Of a stretch of 26,325 bases of DNA, positions 10,457 through 22,933 are shown one piece after another. Numbering within the stretch: the first letter of the stretch is position 1; each line of letters starts with the position of its first letter. The stretch covers positions 1,134,737 to 1,161,061 of the forward strand of contig NW_004457532.1 in NCBI RefSeq assembly GCF_000313135.1, given 5' to 3'. Below the pieces are notes generated by a model. That model was not told the DNA's origin. It worked only from the letters and a program-made list of their open reading frames with translations, and made no database searches. A program made the position numbers and the translations under genes. This DNA comes from Acanthamoeba castellanii str. Neff (Eukaryota > Discosea > Longamoebia > Acanthamoebidae).

Positions 10457-10900
10457 TCAGAGGCGAGGCACAAAGAACCACTCGAAAGCATACGACGGGA
10501 CGGTGGCGACCATCGGACAGTCCCGGAGGGGATCGAAGCTGAGCGGCCGCGCGGCTTCGTTGTCGTACCACTCGCGGCCGGCCTCGGTGTCCACCCACGG
10601 CCCGTACATGTCGGGCCGATGGTCTGTGTACCAGCCCACCATCCGGCCGAACTCTTCGTGGCGTGTCTCGAGCTCGTGGTACTGGGCGTCGGTGAGGGCG
10701 TGGAGGGCGTAGGTCGGCGGCGCCACCGGCGGTTCGTGCTCGGGGTCGTCAATGGTGAGCTCCTCCGCTTCTGGTTCCACCTCTACAAAGTAGACGGGTC
10801 GGCTCTTGTACATGGCGACCCCATTGAGTGGAACGTCCCAGTAGTCGATGTGCCAGTACATCTGCAGATCCATCTTTGTGTCTTTCGGCGACGAGCTCAT
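10457..10900 (-). CDS. Unrecognised 147-residue intronless protein
   Basis: A single open frame from the ATG at 10900 to the stop at 10457-10459. It lies 77 bp downstream of the methylesterase start and 73 bp beyond the TMEM164-like stop, all on the minus strand. The protein is acidic and rich in Trp, Tyr, Pro and Glu. It opens with MSSSPKDTKMDLQMYW, then IDYWDVPLNGVAMY, an acidic stretch (VEVEPEAEELTIDDPEHE) and YALHALTDAQYHELETRHEE. No signal peptide, membrane segment, coiled coil or catalytic motif is evident. High GC, coding-like codon use and tight placement support a real gene. It is one of the very few intronless genes in an intron-rich stretch, which allows for a recent gain or retrocopy, but this is not shown. 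I do not recognise the family. Confidence 0.72.
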   Translation of the reverse strand: MSSSPKDTKMDLQMYWHIDYWDVPLNGVAMYKSRPVYFVEVEPEAEELTIDDPEHEPPVAPPTYALHALTDAQYHELETRHEEFGRMVGWYTDHRPDMYGPWVDTEAGREWYDNEAARPLSFDPLRDCPMVATVPSYAFEWFFVPRL

Positions 10901-10973
10901 CTTTTGGTTCAAAATTGTTTTCTCATAAATAAATAGGAAAAAGAAACGCAGCGTCAGCTGCTGCCTGCGCGAA

Positions 10974-12305
10974 CTAGTTGCTCTTCTCCTTGTTGTTGTT
11001 GTTCTTCTTCTTCTTGGTGGCTGTGGCGATGGTGGCGGCGGCGGTCGGCCGTCGGCGATCCCGAGCAGAGTAGAACCAGGCGGCCAGCGTGCCGGGCACG
11101 TAGCACACCAGGAACGCGAACGGCGAGCTGACTGCATTTTTTTGTTCACAATGTAAGGTCCTGCGTGCATGTGCGGTCGTGTGTGTGCGGTCGTGTGTGT
11201 GCGTGTGCGATCGGGAGTGCGTACAGATGCCCATGGCTTCGCGCCACCAGATGCCGACAAGGTCCTCACCGCCGGGGAACGGGCACAGCATGTTGTCGAA
11301 GTCCGTCGTGGTGAAGTAGCCCACGGGGATCAGCACCAGGCTGGACGATGACACCGCCCAGCGCCGCTGTTAACAAACGCACACGCACGATCGCACGCAC
11401 CGCACACACGACACACGCACGATCGCACACAGGCGTGCGTACCTGTGGTAGACGACGGTGAAGGTGTAGACGGTGAGGAAGAAGGTGAAGCTGCTGTGGC
11501 GGGTGTTGAAGCGGCCGACGGCGAGGTAGTAGAGCGGGACCAGCACCATGAGGATGTGCTGCAGCCAAAAGGCGTACAGCTCGGCCGCGTTCACGTACCA
11601 CGACAGGTCTCCGCCGAAAAACGCAAAGTACCTGCACCGCACACAGCACGACACATGTCAGCGCGTGCGATGATTGCTTGTGTGCGCGGTGTGTGCGGTG
11701 TGTGAGTACCCCTGCCAGTGCGCGTAGAGGTAGAACCAGAACAGGCGAGCATCGGTCGACGAGCTGTACGTCGCTCCGATCAACAGCGCCGTCAAGTAGT
11801 GGCACGGCTGCATGACACACACAGCCGCACACGACACGACACGCGCATGTTCGTGATGCCAAAAAGCAAATATCAATGATATAGTACAATATTTTCATTG
11901 AATATTACGAAGAAGAAGACGACATACCTGTACGAGCCAGTGGCCGACGCCGCGGGTGACGCGGGTGTAGATGTTGATGGCCATGATGGCCACCAGCATG
12001 CCCCCGATGAGGTGGTCCACCACGTTCATCTTGTAATCTCTGGCGGGCACCTCAATCACGACTTCCTTCTTCGCCGCTGCATAATGGGCCTTCGGTTGAT
12101 CGACTTCGCTCCCATTCTTAAACTTTGTCTTCTTCTTGGATTGGTCGGCAATCGTCGATGAAGATTGGCGGGAAAAGAGGAATCGGGAGATGGACCGGGC
12201 ATTGAGGATGAAGATGAGCAGCAGGCCGACGACGGAGCCCCCGATGCAGGCGCGGATGTGGTCGTCCACGGTCACGTGGGGACACGGATTCGATTCCGCG
12301 TCCAT
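10974..12305 (-). CDS. TMEM164-family membrane acyltransferase
   Basis: Five exons: 12305-11928, 11807-11710, 11631-11443, 11340-11225 and 11131-10974; 312 residues, close to the roughly 300 of animal TMEM164. Several hydrophobic segments are visible (for example VVGLLLIFIL near the N-terminus, HILMVLVPLYYLAV and AFLVCYVPGTLAAWFY). Family hallmarks are PCHYLTALLIG with C128, WLQHILMVLVPLYYL with H184, VVYHSLVLIPVGY and FDNMLCPF. In the animal enzyme a Cys and a His at comparable positions are the reported catalytic pair for acyl transfer to ether phospholipids. A Lys/Asn-rich tail ends the chain. The exon 4 acceptor (TCCAG before 11340) was chosen because it keeps phase and the family spacing. 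Intron 4 (11224-11132, 93 nt) has length 3n and no stop in frame, so retention is possible. The membrane family is likely; substrate is inferred only from relatives. Confidence 0.8.
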
Positions 12306-12679
12306 TTCTCAGGCAAGTGCAAATAATAAATCGCACAAAAATAAATATAATCAAAATTGGTTGAACGAGGAGAGCGCTTGGCAAGGACAGCGAGGCGGAT
12401 GAAGACAGTGCGCCCGACAAGTGCCGAGCGTTGAGGTCAGCTCGGCCGTATGCCGGCAAACTGTCACACCACAATTCTTACCGCCGAAGAAACTCCGAAC
12501 CCTTGCTTTTCTTTGATTTTCTCTTTTCCTGTCGCAGACGGTCCTTTTTTGAGCTTAGTCGGCTGGAAAAGGAAAGCGCCCATTTAAATGGCTTTTATTT
12601 CGTTTTGTTTTATCTTTATTTTTTATAACTGCTTTTCGATTTCTTGGGTACCAACTCCAACTTATAATCAGTTCGAACG
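12306..12679. promoter_or_regulatory. Divergent intergenic region between the TMEM164-like and secreted-protein genes
   Basis: 374 bp separate two start codons facing away from each other, so both promoters must lie here. It contains an AT-rich block next to the TMEM164-like start (12320-12360), including a CCAAT pentamer on that gene's strand (complement of 12356-12360). A T-rich tract precedes the other gene (12590-12630). No other element can be supported. Confidence 0.5.
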
Positions 12680-13402
12680 ATGATGGGGCTCAGGCATGGA
12701 AGCGGCGCCGCGGCGTTATTGGCGATCTTGGTTTGTGTCCTGTGCATCGCTTCGATGGGACGAGCGGACGTTTCTATGATGACCACCACGTTATCTTCCT
12801 CCTCATCTTCTTCCTCAGCCGCACATCCCCAAAACGAGCTCTTCCACTTCACATCCACTCGCGGACGTGTCGCTCCTTCCCCCGTTGAGTGCTACAGGTT
12901 TTCTTCTCCCCCCCCCCAACAAGCTCTTCTACCAGCGTCTTCTTCATCAAGGATAAGAGGATTGATAACATTTCTATGCTATGATGATGTTAATCCAATG
13001 ATGGTGGGGCTGAACAATGTCAGGAAGGTGTTCCCGAAGGAGCTGGACCAGAAGCTGCTGGCCTTTGACATCGTAGAGGCCCGGGTTGCCATCCAGGAGA
13101 AGCTCAGCCTGCTCGACCGCTTCCACTTCGAGGTCGAGAACGGACTGCTCGAGGCCGACTGCCTCTTTGCCTACTACGCGTACTACCCCCCTTGAGAGGT
13201 GCGTCCACCACGAAACTCATCGTGTGTGCGTGTGCGCGTATTCGTGTGCGTGTTGCGTATTGCGTCGTATGTCGTGTGGGGCACTAGGTACATGGCGGGC
13301 GACCACAACATGGACGCGCTCATGCGTTGCAATGAGGCCCTGCTCGACGATGTGGTGCAGCCGCTCATCGACAACCTGGCCAACCTCACCAGCCAGGCGT
13401 AA
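12680..13402 (+). CDS. Unrecognised secreted protein
   Basis: Two exons, 12680-13179 and 13288-13402, giving 204 residues. The intron has donor GC|GTACTA and acceptor GCACTAG, and joining across it gives FAYYAYMAGDHNMD. Residues 1-30 are a clear signal peptide (core AAALLAILVCVLCIASMG). A Ser run follows (about 38-46), then a region with few landmarks, and a C-terminal half that looks helical: LDQKLLAFDIVEARVAIQEK, LSLLDRFHFEVENGLLEADC and a final LIDNLANLTSQA. Cys residues are few, and no known domain is evident. The stretch around 12890-13015 is weakly coding and may hide a further small intron: a pyrimidine-rich run of C at about 12911-12920 sits after a possible donor. The first of two adjacent ATGs is used. 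Secretion is likely; function is unknown. Confidence 0.65.
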
Positions 13403-13627
13403 AGATGAAGAAGACCGAACGAGACGAGACGAAACGTCAAACACATTGGCACGCACACAACGCTCAAGAAGAAACACGAAGCCACACAACAGACTGTCCA
13501 AGGAGATGTTTGCATTTACAAATCGAGTAAAGAGAGGATGGATGAATGTGTGTGATGTGTGTCGAGAGAGTGGTGCGATGATGAAGAAGAAGTGAGGAGA
13601 GCGATGAGGCTTGATGGTACTCTCTCA

Positions 13628-14734
13628 TCAGCCGACGAAATTGCTAGGAGCCGGGGAGGTGGGGTTGGGCGGCGAGGACGATCCGCCCTCATCCCCGTAG
13701 CCCTCGCCGTCGTAGTCATCGTCCACTTCATAACGAACACAAACGTGAGTGAAGACGGCAAGCACAGTGAAGAAGTAGAGGGCAGGCGTACTCCCGAGCT
13801 TGTCGCGTTCGGCTTTGCTAAGGAAGCGTCCACCAGGCCCACGCTGCCTGTTCTTGGCGTGCTTGTGCCTGGAGTCGTGCAGCCACTCCTGCAAAGGGGC
13901 ACGTAAAAAGAGAGCTTCCGAGATCAGATGTTCGACACGAAAAAGAGGGAGGGGGCGAGATGAGAGGAGAACCTTGCGAGGCATGATCTTGAATTTGGCC
14001 TCCAGCTTCATCCGTGCTTGTCGCCGCTTCAGGATTCGATGAAACTGTTTCTGATTGACGTAGACGGCGTCCTCGGCTCCCGAGAGCAGCGCGTACTGCT
14101 GGCCCGCTTGCAGGAGCGACCCCATTTGAGCCAACTGCAGAGATCCGAGACCCTGGCAGCAGAACAAATCAGAATCGCAGAGGGATTTGCGGGAAGGGTG
14201 CAATTCTCCACGTACCATGCCGAATGGGTACTGAATGACGCTTCCACCATCCGAAGCGGTTTGGTACGCATACTGGAGGGCCTCGGCCGAACTGTAGCCC
14301 TGCTGCTGCATGACCGCCGCTGCGGCCGCGACGGCTGCGGCTCTGGACATCTCGTCTTCCTCACTGAGGCCACTCATCATCGGATCGCCCCCATTCGCAG
14401 CATTCTGCTGGAGCTGCTGGACCGCCGCGTTGTGATGGGCCACGTAGAGCGCAGCCGCTGCCGATTGCGCCGCTGTCAACGATTCGAGATCGCTCGCGCT
14501 CGAACCCTGGCCTACTCCCAATCCATTGGTTGTCAAATAATGCGCGGTGCTGTCGGCCGATTCGCCTCCACGGCCCCCTCCTCCATCTTCGCCGCCAGTC
14601 TGGCCTCCAACCACCCCTCCGTCACCGCTGTCGTTACGTCCTCCCCCTCTTGCTCCCTCCTCGGCTCCTTCATCCAGTCCAACCCCGCTGGGATCCGCGC
14701 CAGCCACGAAGTGGTTGGTCGCTGTCCCCTGCAT
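13628..14734 (-). CDS. NFYA: Nuclear transcription factor Y subunit alpha (HAP2/CBF-B)
   Basis: Four exons: 14734-14216, 14152-13973, 13888-13792 and 13725-13628; 297 residues. NF-YA joins the histone-fold pair NF-YB/NF-YC and gives the trimer its CCAAT specificity. The N-terminal 195 residues are low-complexity: Gly/Glu/Asp-rich, then Ala- and Gln-rich (for example AVMQQQGYSSAEALQYAY), as in activation domains of this family. The conserved core runs about 203-256. The A1 helix (VNQKQFHRILKRRQARMKLE) binds the histone-fold pair. The A2 DNA-contact segment is LHDSRHKHAKNRQRGPGGRF, with the expected RHxHA and GGRF residues. Oddities: the A1-A2 linker appears one residue shorter than usual, and it falls at an intron (13972-13889). 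A short acidic, Pro/Ser-rich tail closes the chain. The last acceptor is the weakest junction. Confidence 0.93.
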   Translation of the reverse strand: MQGTATNHFVAGADPSGVGLDEGAEEGARGGGRNDSGDGGVVGGQTGGEDGGGGRGGESADSTAHYLTTNGLGVGQGSSASDLESLTAAQSAAAALYVAHHNAAVQQLQQNAANGGDPMMSGLSEEDEMSRAAAVAAAAAVMQQQGYSSAEALQYAYQTASDGGSVIQYPFGMVRGELHPSRKSLCDSDLFCCQGLGSLQLAQMGSLLQAGQQYALLSGAEDAVYVNQKQFHRILKRRQARMKLEAKFKIMPRKVLLSSRPLPLFRVEHLISEALFLRAPLQEWLHDSRHKHAKNRQRGPGGRFLSKAERDKLGSTPALYFFTVLAVFTHVCVRYEVDDDYDGEGYGDEGGSSSPPNPTSPAPSNFVG

Positions 14735-14996
14735 CTATGAAGTGGTTGGTCTTACAACCGTCCTATCGTAGCCCTCCTCAACGAGCCACCTACCTATCGC
14801 CGCTCGAACACAGAACTGGTGCTCTACTTCCGGCCTCTTGCCTTCCCAGCGGTCGCCAAGGCCCCAACCGACTTCCCTTTTCGAGTTTCGTCTTTCAAAC
14901 CTTGTTTGTTATTTTGATCTTTGTTTCGAAACGCGATACGTTCAGCAATTTAAAACACAATGTTGAAATTTTTTTCGTTTCGACTGCAATTTCATG

Positions 14997-17716
14997 CTAT
15001 TCCTCTTTGGCGTGTAGCGCTTGCATCTTTCCTCGTTTCATCTTTCGATGGACGTGGTTGGTGTCGTTGTAGAGGCAGGTGGCGGTGGCGGTCTCCTCGT
15101 GCACGCTGATGATGTCCTCCCACAGCAGCGACGTCCGTCGCTTGCGCCTCTTCGATGCGCTCCACGTCGCGCTTGCACCCGCAGTCGTGGCGGGCGCCGG
15201 GGTCGTCAGCGTCGTGGGCGATCCGCCGAGTAGGCTCGTCGATGGCGACTCCACGGCGCTCTCGTCGCACGCCGACTTGCAGCGCAACAGCGACGGAGAG
15301 CTGAAGTAGCCAAACACCATCTGTCGCTCCACGTCGTCGTCGTCGCCACCATCGTCATCGCCGTTTCGCATGATGTCGTTGCTACTGCAACCCTTGACGT
15401 GGGCGTCTCGCCTGGTGGCGACGGTGGCGGACACATCGAGGTCCTCCATCAGCGCGCTCTCGCTGCCGGCGGGCAGGTCGTTCGTAGGGACCCGAAGCGA
15501 CCGCGAGGGCGACGCCGCGAGCAGAGGGCGCAGCAGCAGCGGTGGTGGTGGCCGACGCACGGTTGATGAGGGCGACGGCGACGATGAGAATGATGTTGAT
15601 AGCGGTGGTGGTGGTGATGGTGTAGAGGATGACGAAGTCACAGTGGGCGAACAGAGGAGCTGCAACTCGAGGCGCCGGCGAAGCAACCGCGAGCGTCGGA
15701 TGGACGATCGCTGGCCGGTTTCGACGTAGGGGGCTCCTCGGCGGCGAAGAACGCGAAGTCCGAGTCGTGTACGGCGACGACGGTGGTAGGAGTAGCGCAG
15801 CAGAGGAAGATGACGACGACGATGCCGACGAGAGAAGAAGAAGATGATGAAGCCGAGTATTGAGAGGATGACGAAGACGAGGATCGCGGAGACGGCGTGT
15901 GGAGGGAACCGGCGGCGAAGCCGCTGGGAGAGGAATACGTGGAAGTGGAGGAAGAAAGGGTAGATGCGATCGGAGATGCCGACGATGAAGATGAAGATGA
16001 CGAGGAAGAGGTCTCTGGCGAGAATGGTGAATGCGAAGTTGTGGGAGACAGGTTAGCGGGAGAGCGAGGCGTCGACATGTCGATCTGTCGTCGTGACGAG
16101 GGCGGCGGCGAAGGCGTTCGCGGGCTGCTCGAACGCGACCGCTGCAGCGCGGGCGTGAGGGCGCCGACGTGCGGCGACAGCTTGACGCTGCCGCTGCCGC
16201 CAAAGGAAACCGACAGTGGCGACCCGAAGTCGCAGGCACGGGGCGACGACCCGTTCGAGCTCGGGCTGATGTGGGGAATGAGCAACGGCTCCTCCTGCCC
16301 GTCGTCGCCATCATCGCCGTCGACCTCGCGGAAGCTCAGCGTGCGCTGGCCGAGGGTGGGGAGCGGTGTCGAGGGGCCAGACACCAGGCCTCGACTCACC
16401 CTCTCGTCGTCGTCGTCGATGATGATATAGCCGTCTAACTCGCGCAGTTGTGGGCCACTGCTGGCCGGCCGAGGGGGGCTTACGGTTGGCCCTTCGGCTT
16501 CCTCTTCGCTGTCGCTTTGGCTTTCGTCTTCCTCTTCGCTCTCCTGTCGCTCGGTCGATGCCAGGGCTTCGCTCTTCTTCTTTTGCTTCTTTTTCTCGAT
16601 CGCCGCAAGCGCTTTGCGTGCGCGGATGACCATGTCCACCAGCGCCGGCTTCGTACCGCGCGCGTTCCTCTTGCCCATGCGCTTCAGCATCGCCTTCAGC
16701 GTCGAGTGGTGATACCGCAGCAATTCGCTTCGTTGCCCCTCTTCATCTTCTGCTTCGTCGTCGTCATCGTCATCGCCTTCGCGTTCTTCCTCCTCCGCTT
16801 CGTCTTGGCTCCACCTGCCAGCTTTCCGCCTCGTTGCTGGCTCGCCCGCCTCGTCAGGCGACTTCCGTTTCTTCTCGCCTCGCGCCACTACCGGAGGGGC
16901 GGGTGGCGGCGGCGTGATCACCACTTCCGGCTTAGCAGGGGAGGCCAGGGGCGAAGGGGGCAGCAACGGATCGTGGAAGAGATCGAACTCGCCGTCGGCG
17001 GCCTCGCAGGTCGTCGTGGTCCACGTGGAGAGAGAGAATGCGGGAAATGCGGGCGGTCGGAGGGGCGACGGCGACAGCGACTGCAGGGGAGTGCGCGGCG
17101 AGGCTTTGGGCTTGACGGGCGACGGCGTCGAGGCGAAGAGCGACTTCCGGGGCTGGAGCCGACTCGATGCCGGACCAGCAGCAGCGGCGGCGATCGGGGA
17201 CGGCGACGCGAAATCGGCGACCCTACGAAGGCTCCGCGCGGCCGCCGGCGTGCAGGGACTCGGCGACTCGCCACTGAGGGGAGGCGCGGCTGGACGGAGT
17301 CGCGAAGGCAAGGGCGACACGGACGGCAGGAGAGCGATCGGGGAGAAGGGCGACGGCGAGCAGGGCGACGAGGCGATGAGGTGCAGCGACGGCGAGTCGA
17401 AGGCGAAGGGGTCGAAGGCAGAGGCGGCCGGCTTGCCCTTCGCCTTGGGCGTTCGGATGGGGGTGATCGGCGAACAGAGCGACACGGGCGACGGGGTGAG
17501 TGTGGTGGCGGCGGAGAGCGACGGCGTGAGTGTGGGGGCCGTGGGCTGGAGCGCGTTCTCCTTCAGACTATCGTTGTTGCTGCTGCTGCAGCTCTCGTTC
17601 AGGAGGGAGCGGTTGGCCAGCCTGTCGTAGAGCTTCCGCTTGGCCCACGGCTGAGGTGATGGCGATGCGATGACCGTCACGTGCGAGCTGGACAAGGGCG
17701 AGCCGCTCTCGGTCAT
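14997..17716 (-). CDS. Ser/Pro-rich, probably nuclear protein with a SAP-like motif
   Basis: Start ATG at 17716. Proposed exons are 17716-15773 and 15659-14997, joined in phase for 868 residues. The donor is GCC|GTACAC and the acceptor GTTGCAG. The N-terminal 280 residues are packed with SP and TP dipeptides (potential proline-directed kinase sites). A basic/acidic switch follows (GEKKRKSP, then an Asp/Glu run). At about 330-370 a SAP-like motif reads STLKAMLKRMG and GTKPALVDMVIRARK; SAP motifs bind DNA. Then come Lys-rich, acidic and poly-Ser stretches, a poly-Asp patch, and a C-terminal KRRKRR cluster that could be a nuclear signal. The C-terminal part is less certain: the exon 2 frame is open upstream as far as 16052, so the frame switch could occur elsewhere. 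I do not recognise an orthologue; a chromatin or DNA-associated role is inferred. Confidence 0.68.
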
Positions 17717-17925
17717 CGAGTCCTCGCCTGCGTGCGTGTTGGCGCGATCCGTTAGTGTGTGACACCAGCGTACCGGGATATCCGTGCATGTACGTACGGA
17801 AGGAAAGATGGATTCCGGACACCGACTGTCTGTGGGAGGACCACCGTCGGTTCACGTTCTTGCGCTGCTGCGCGAGCAGCTCGTGGTTTGACGAAACAAC
17901 AGAACCTGCCAAACGCGTCGAGATG

Positions 17926-19616
17926 TTAACGATCGACTGTCTGAAGCACTGCATTGCACTGGAACTGGATCGAGATTGGAGTACCCTTGCGGAGGAAGGT
18001 GATGAATTGGTCGCACGACCACAACTCGCCTTCAAACGCGTTCGTCGCAGCGGCGGATGTCGTCGGTGCGTTGACATTATTGAGATGGGCCGGGTTCGCG
18101 CTCTTCTGCTTCTTGGCTCGTGCGGCCACTGGCGAGAGACCAAAGGAGAACGGCGACGCGATGCCAATGGGCGACGAGGTCAGCGCGAACGGATCGCAAG
18201 CAACGGCGGACTTCGTGGGCGTCTGCGGTCGTGCCAAGGTGCTGTGGTATCTCACGAGGAGCTTCTTGCCGGCGACGACGTCGCATGACGCAGTAGAGCT
18301 CCTCGCGATCAGAGCCCGCTTGAGGTCGGCCACGCTCTTGGGCGAAATGTTGGTGCAGCCGGTGAAGTCCAGCGTTTCGATGCACGGCAGCTGCGCGAGC
18401 TTCTCCAGGTCCTTCGCCAAGATGTCGTTACCGCAGAGGAAGAGGTGCTGCAGGGAGACCAATCCGACTCGCTTGGATGGGTGGTCGCCTTGATCGTCGC
18501 GCGATCGGTTGTTGTCAGTGCCTATGTCCCCTTCTCCTGAATGGTAACACCGATTAGATATGTCAATGAATTATACAACACGCACAAGGTCATAGAATGG
18601 TAAATACCTGCGCATAAGGCGGCGGCAATAATGGTGTAAAGGCCGTGCGTTATACGAGTGCGGTTCAAACAGAGTGTGGTGAGACTAGTCATCTCCGCAG
18701 CGGTCTTGCAGCCCTGGTCGCTCACATTGACATCTGTCGATCCAGCAGCACAACCACGAGTGAGAAGCCGGCCATGAAGACCCACATTAACACTCTGCCA
18801 GAGGGAGAACGCCATGACTTCGCCGAGATGAGTGGCGCACCGTTCAAGTTGAGGTAGACCAAGTCAAGATCTCGCAGGGAGAGTAAGCCGTCATTGGTGA
18901 TGGATTTGCAGCCTTCCAGATCCTATGTGGGAATGGCGTGTCAACATTTCAACCAGCCGGCGCGCATGCAGAAGAGTGGTTGGTCGTACAAGGTGTTTAA
19001 GCTGCTTTAAGTTATTGAGGTTGGCAAGGCCGGCATCGGTGAATCCTGAGCAGTTGGCGAGGCTGAGGTAGACGAGACTCTCCACGGCGCCCACCATCGC
19101 TAAGCCCTGATTCGATATGATGCATCGATCCATGCCAGCCTGCGCAGCATTGCGGTGGTGAGCAAGAAGCACGACAAGGAAAATGACAACCTAAAGAGTA
19201 CCTTCTGGTGGCGCATCCTGTTACCAGCCTTACTGCCCATATCAAGCCTCTGTAACCAGCCTGCGTCATTCAATAATGTTGGTATTACTATTGATAAAGT
19301 TAATGCAGTTATTACTATTAAATACTTGAAATAGGCGAAACCGAACAAGCGTACCCCGGCTGCTTGCGTCGGTATCGGCGTCCGTGAGGGTGAGCGCTTT
19401 CACTATTTCTGGATTAATCTGATCACGACCTAGCATGTGGGCGAATATGCGGACCCGTAGCTCGTCCGCCAAAAATGGGATGCTCTTGAGCACCTTACGC
19501 TTGCACAGATGCACGTCCAGCAGATCGTCTTTGGCCGAATCGAGACAGCTCTGCCAGAGAAATTCGGCAATGCTGTGCAAGCAGCGTTCTTGCAGCGAAC
19601 TCCACGATGGATCCAT
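17926..19616 (-). CDS. Leucine-rich-repeat (RNI/AMN1-type) protein
   Basis: Six exons: 19616-19355, 19260-19202, 19139-18990, 18922-18841, 18733-18608 and 18536-17926; 429 residues. The N-terminal segment (SLQERCLHSIAEF, then LADELRVRIFAHML) resembles the helical lead-in of many LRR proteins and is weakly F-box-like. Cys-containing LRRs follow: LVYLSLANCSGFTDAGLANL, DLEGCKSITNDGLLSLRDL, VSDQGCKTAAEM then LTTLCLNRT, LQHLFLCGNDILAKDL, and IETLDFTGCTNISPKSVADL. Such repeats form a curved protein-binding solenoid, often for substrate recognition in SCF ligases, but a true F-box is not evident. The C-terminal 120 residues are not LRR and are Ser/Ala/Lys-rich. The intron 5 donor could instead be at 18655 (GTATAA) in the same phase, so the exon 5-6 joint is uncertain. 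It is divergent from lysyl-tRNA synthetase, 270 bp away. Confidence 0.8.
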
Positions 19617-19886
19617 TATGCCTCACACCACACTATCGCCCTCCAGTCCCCTTGAGCGATCGTCTTTCTACTCGTGCAGGCCAGCGGTTGCGTGTTTCTT
19701 CTTGTTTGGCGCCTTTTTTTTGGCGCGAAAACTGCAGCTCGCGTGTCTGCCATTTACCCCAATTTGGTGATGCACTTTGCGAGACTCCGAAACAGAGAAA
19801 TTTCTAAGTCCGCCTTCGCCATCTTTGTTCGAGTGTGAATCATCGAGGACGCATCTGATCCCTGATCTCCATCCCTTCTCACTGCA
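19617..19886. promoter_or_regulatory. Divergent promoter region between the LRR and LysRS genes
   Basis: 270 bp between two outward-facing start codons must hold both promoters. A CCAAT pentamer is at 19759-19763 on the plus strand, about 128 bp before the LysRS start. Pyrimidine-rich tracts surround it. No TATA element can be assigned with confidence. Confidence 0.5.
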
Positions 19887-22497
<2,611 letters not shown>

Positions 22498-22933
22498 GTA
22501 AGGTAGAACACACACACAACCGCTGCGTCTCGTCAGAAAAAGAAGAGAAAGAAGAACACTGTTCTCAGCAAACACAAGGCCCAAGAGAAAAGATCAACGT
22601 GATGATCTTTGCGCCTCAAAATCTAGAAGAAGAAGGGAATGCCAAGGAGCTGTTGCTCAAGACTGCTTTGGATAGCAACGAGAAAGGCCTTGTAATTCTA
22701 TTCTGTGAAGTCGTCGGTAGTCGGCAAGTGTTTTATCTCATCGTCTTAGCTGCGCAAGAGCTCTCTTCGAGTGACCCGCAACCAAAGCCGATCAGCCCAA
22801 CATAGATCTTGTACGCGTCCTCACCATCTCGGGGGGCAACCATGTGACAAATGGCGTTTGTTGAATTTGATCAAAGAATTAATGAGCCGAAATTGGCCTG
22901 TTTTTCGATCTACAGCCACAGTAACGACAAAGC
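22498..22933. other. Intergenic: LysRS 3' flank and C2-RasGAP 5' flank
   Basis: 436 bp between two plus-strand genes. It should contain the LysRS 3' UTR and the promoter of the next gene. A plus-strand frame is open to about 22803, but it is mostly a run-on from LysRS and lacks a good start or family resemblance. I see no RNA gene or repeat. Confidence 0.5.

Noticed and set aside
12431..12628. Small plus-strand open frame upstream of the secreted-protein gene
   Set aside because: Low-complexity, Phe/Leu-ended frame in AT-rich 5' flank; no splice link to the signal-peptide exon.
15382..16314. 310-codon minus-strand frame rich in Arg, His, Pro and Leu
   Set aside because: Third-frame shadow of the poly-Ser/Pro coding region; no start context and no splice support.
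16448..17659. 400-codon plus-strand open frame opposite the Ser/Pro-rich gene
   Set aside because: It reads as Arg/Gly-rich antisense of SP/TP codons, with no domain. The minus frame has the SAP-like motif and coherent composition.
22560..22803. Plus-strand open frame downstream of LysRS
   Set aside because: It is a run-on frame without a good start, splice context or family resemblance. Best read as 3' UTR and promoter.
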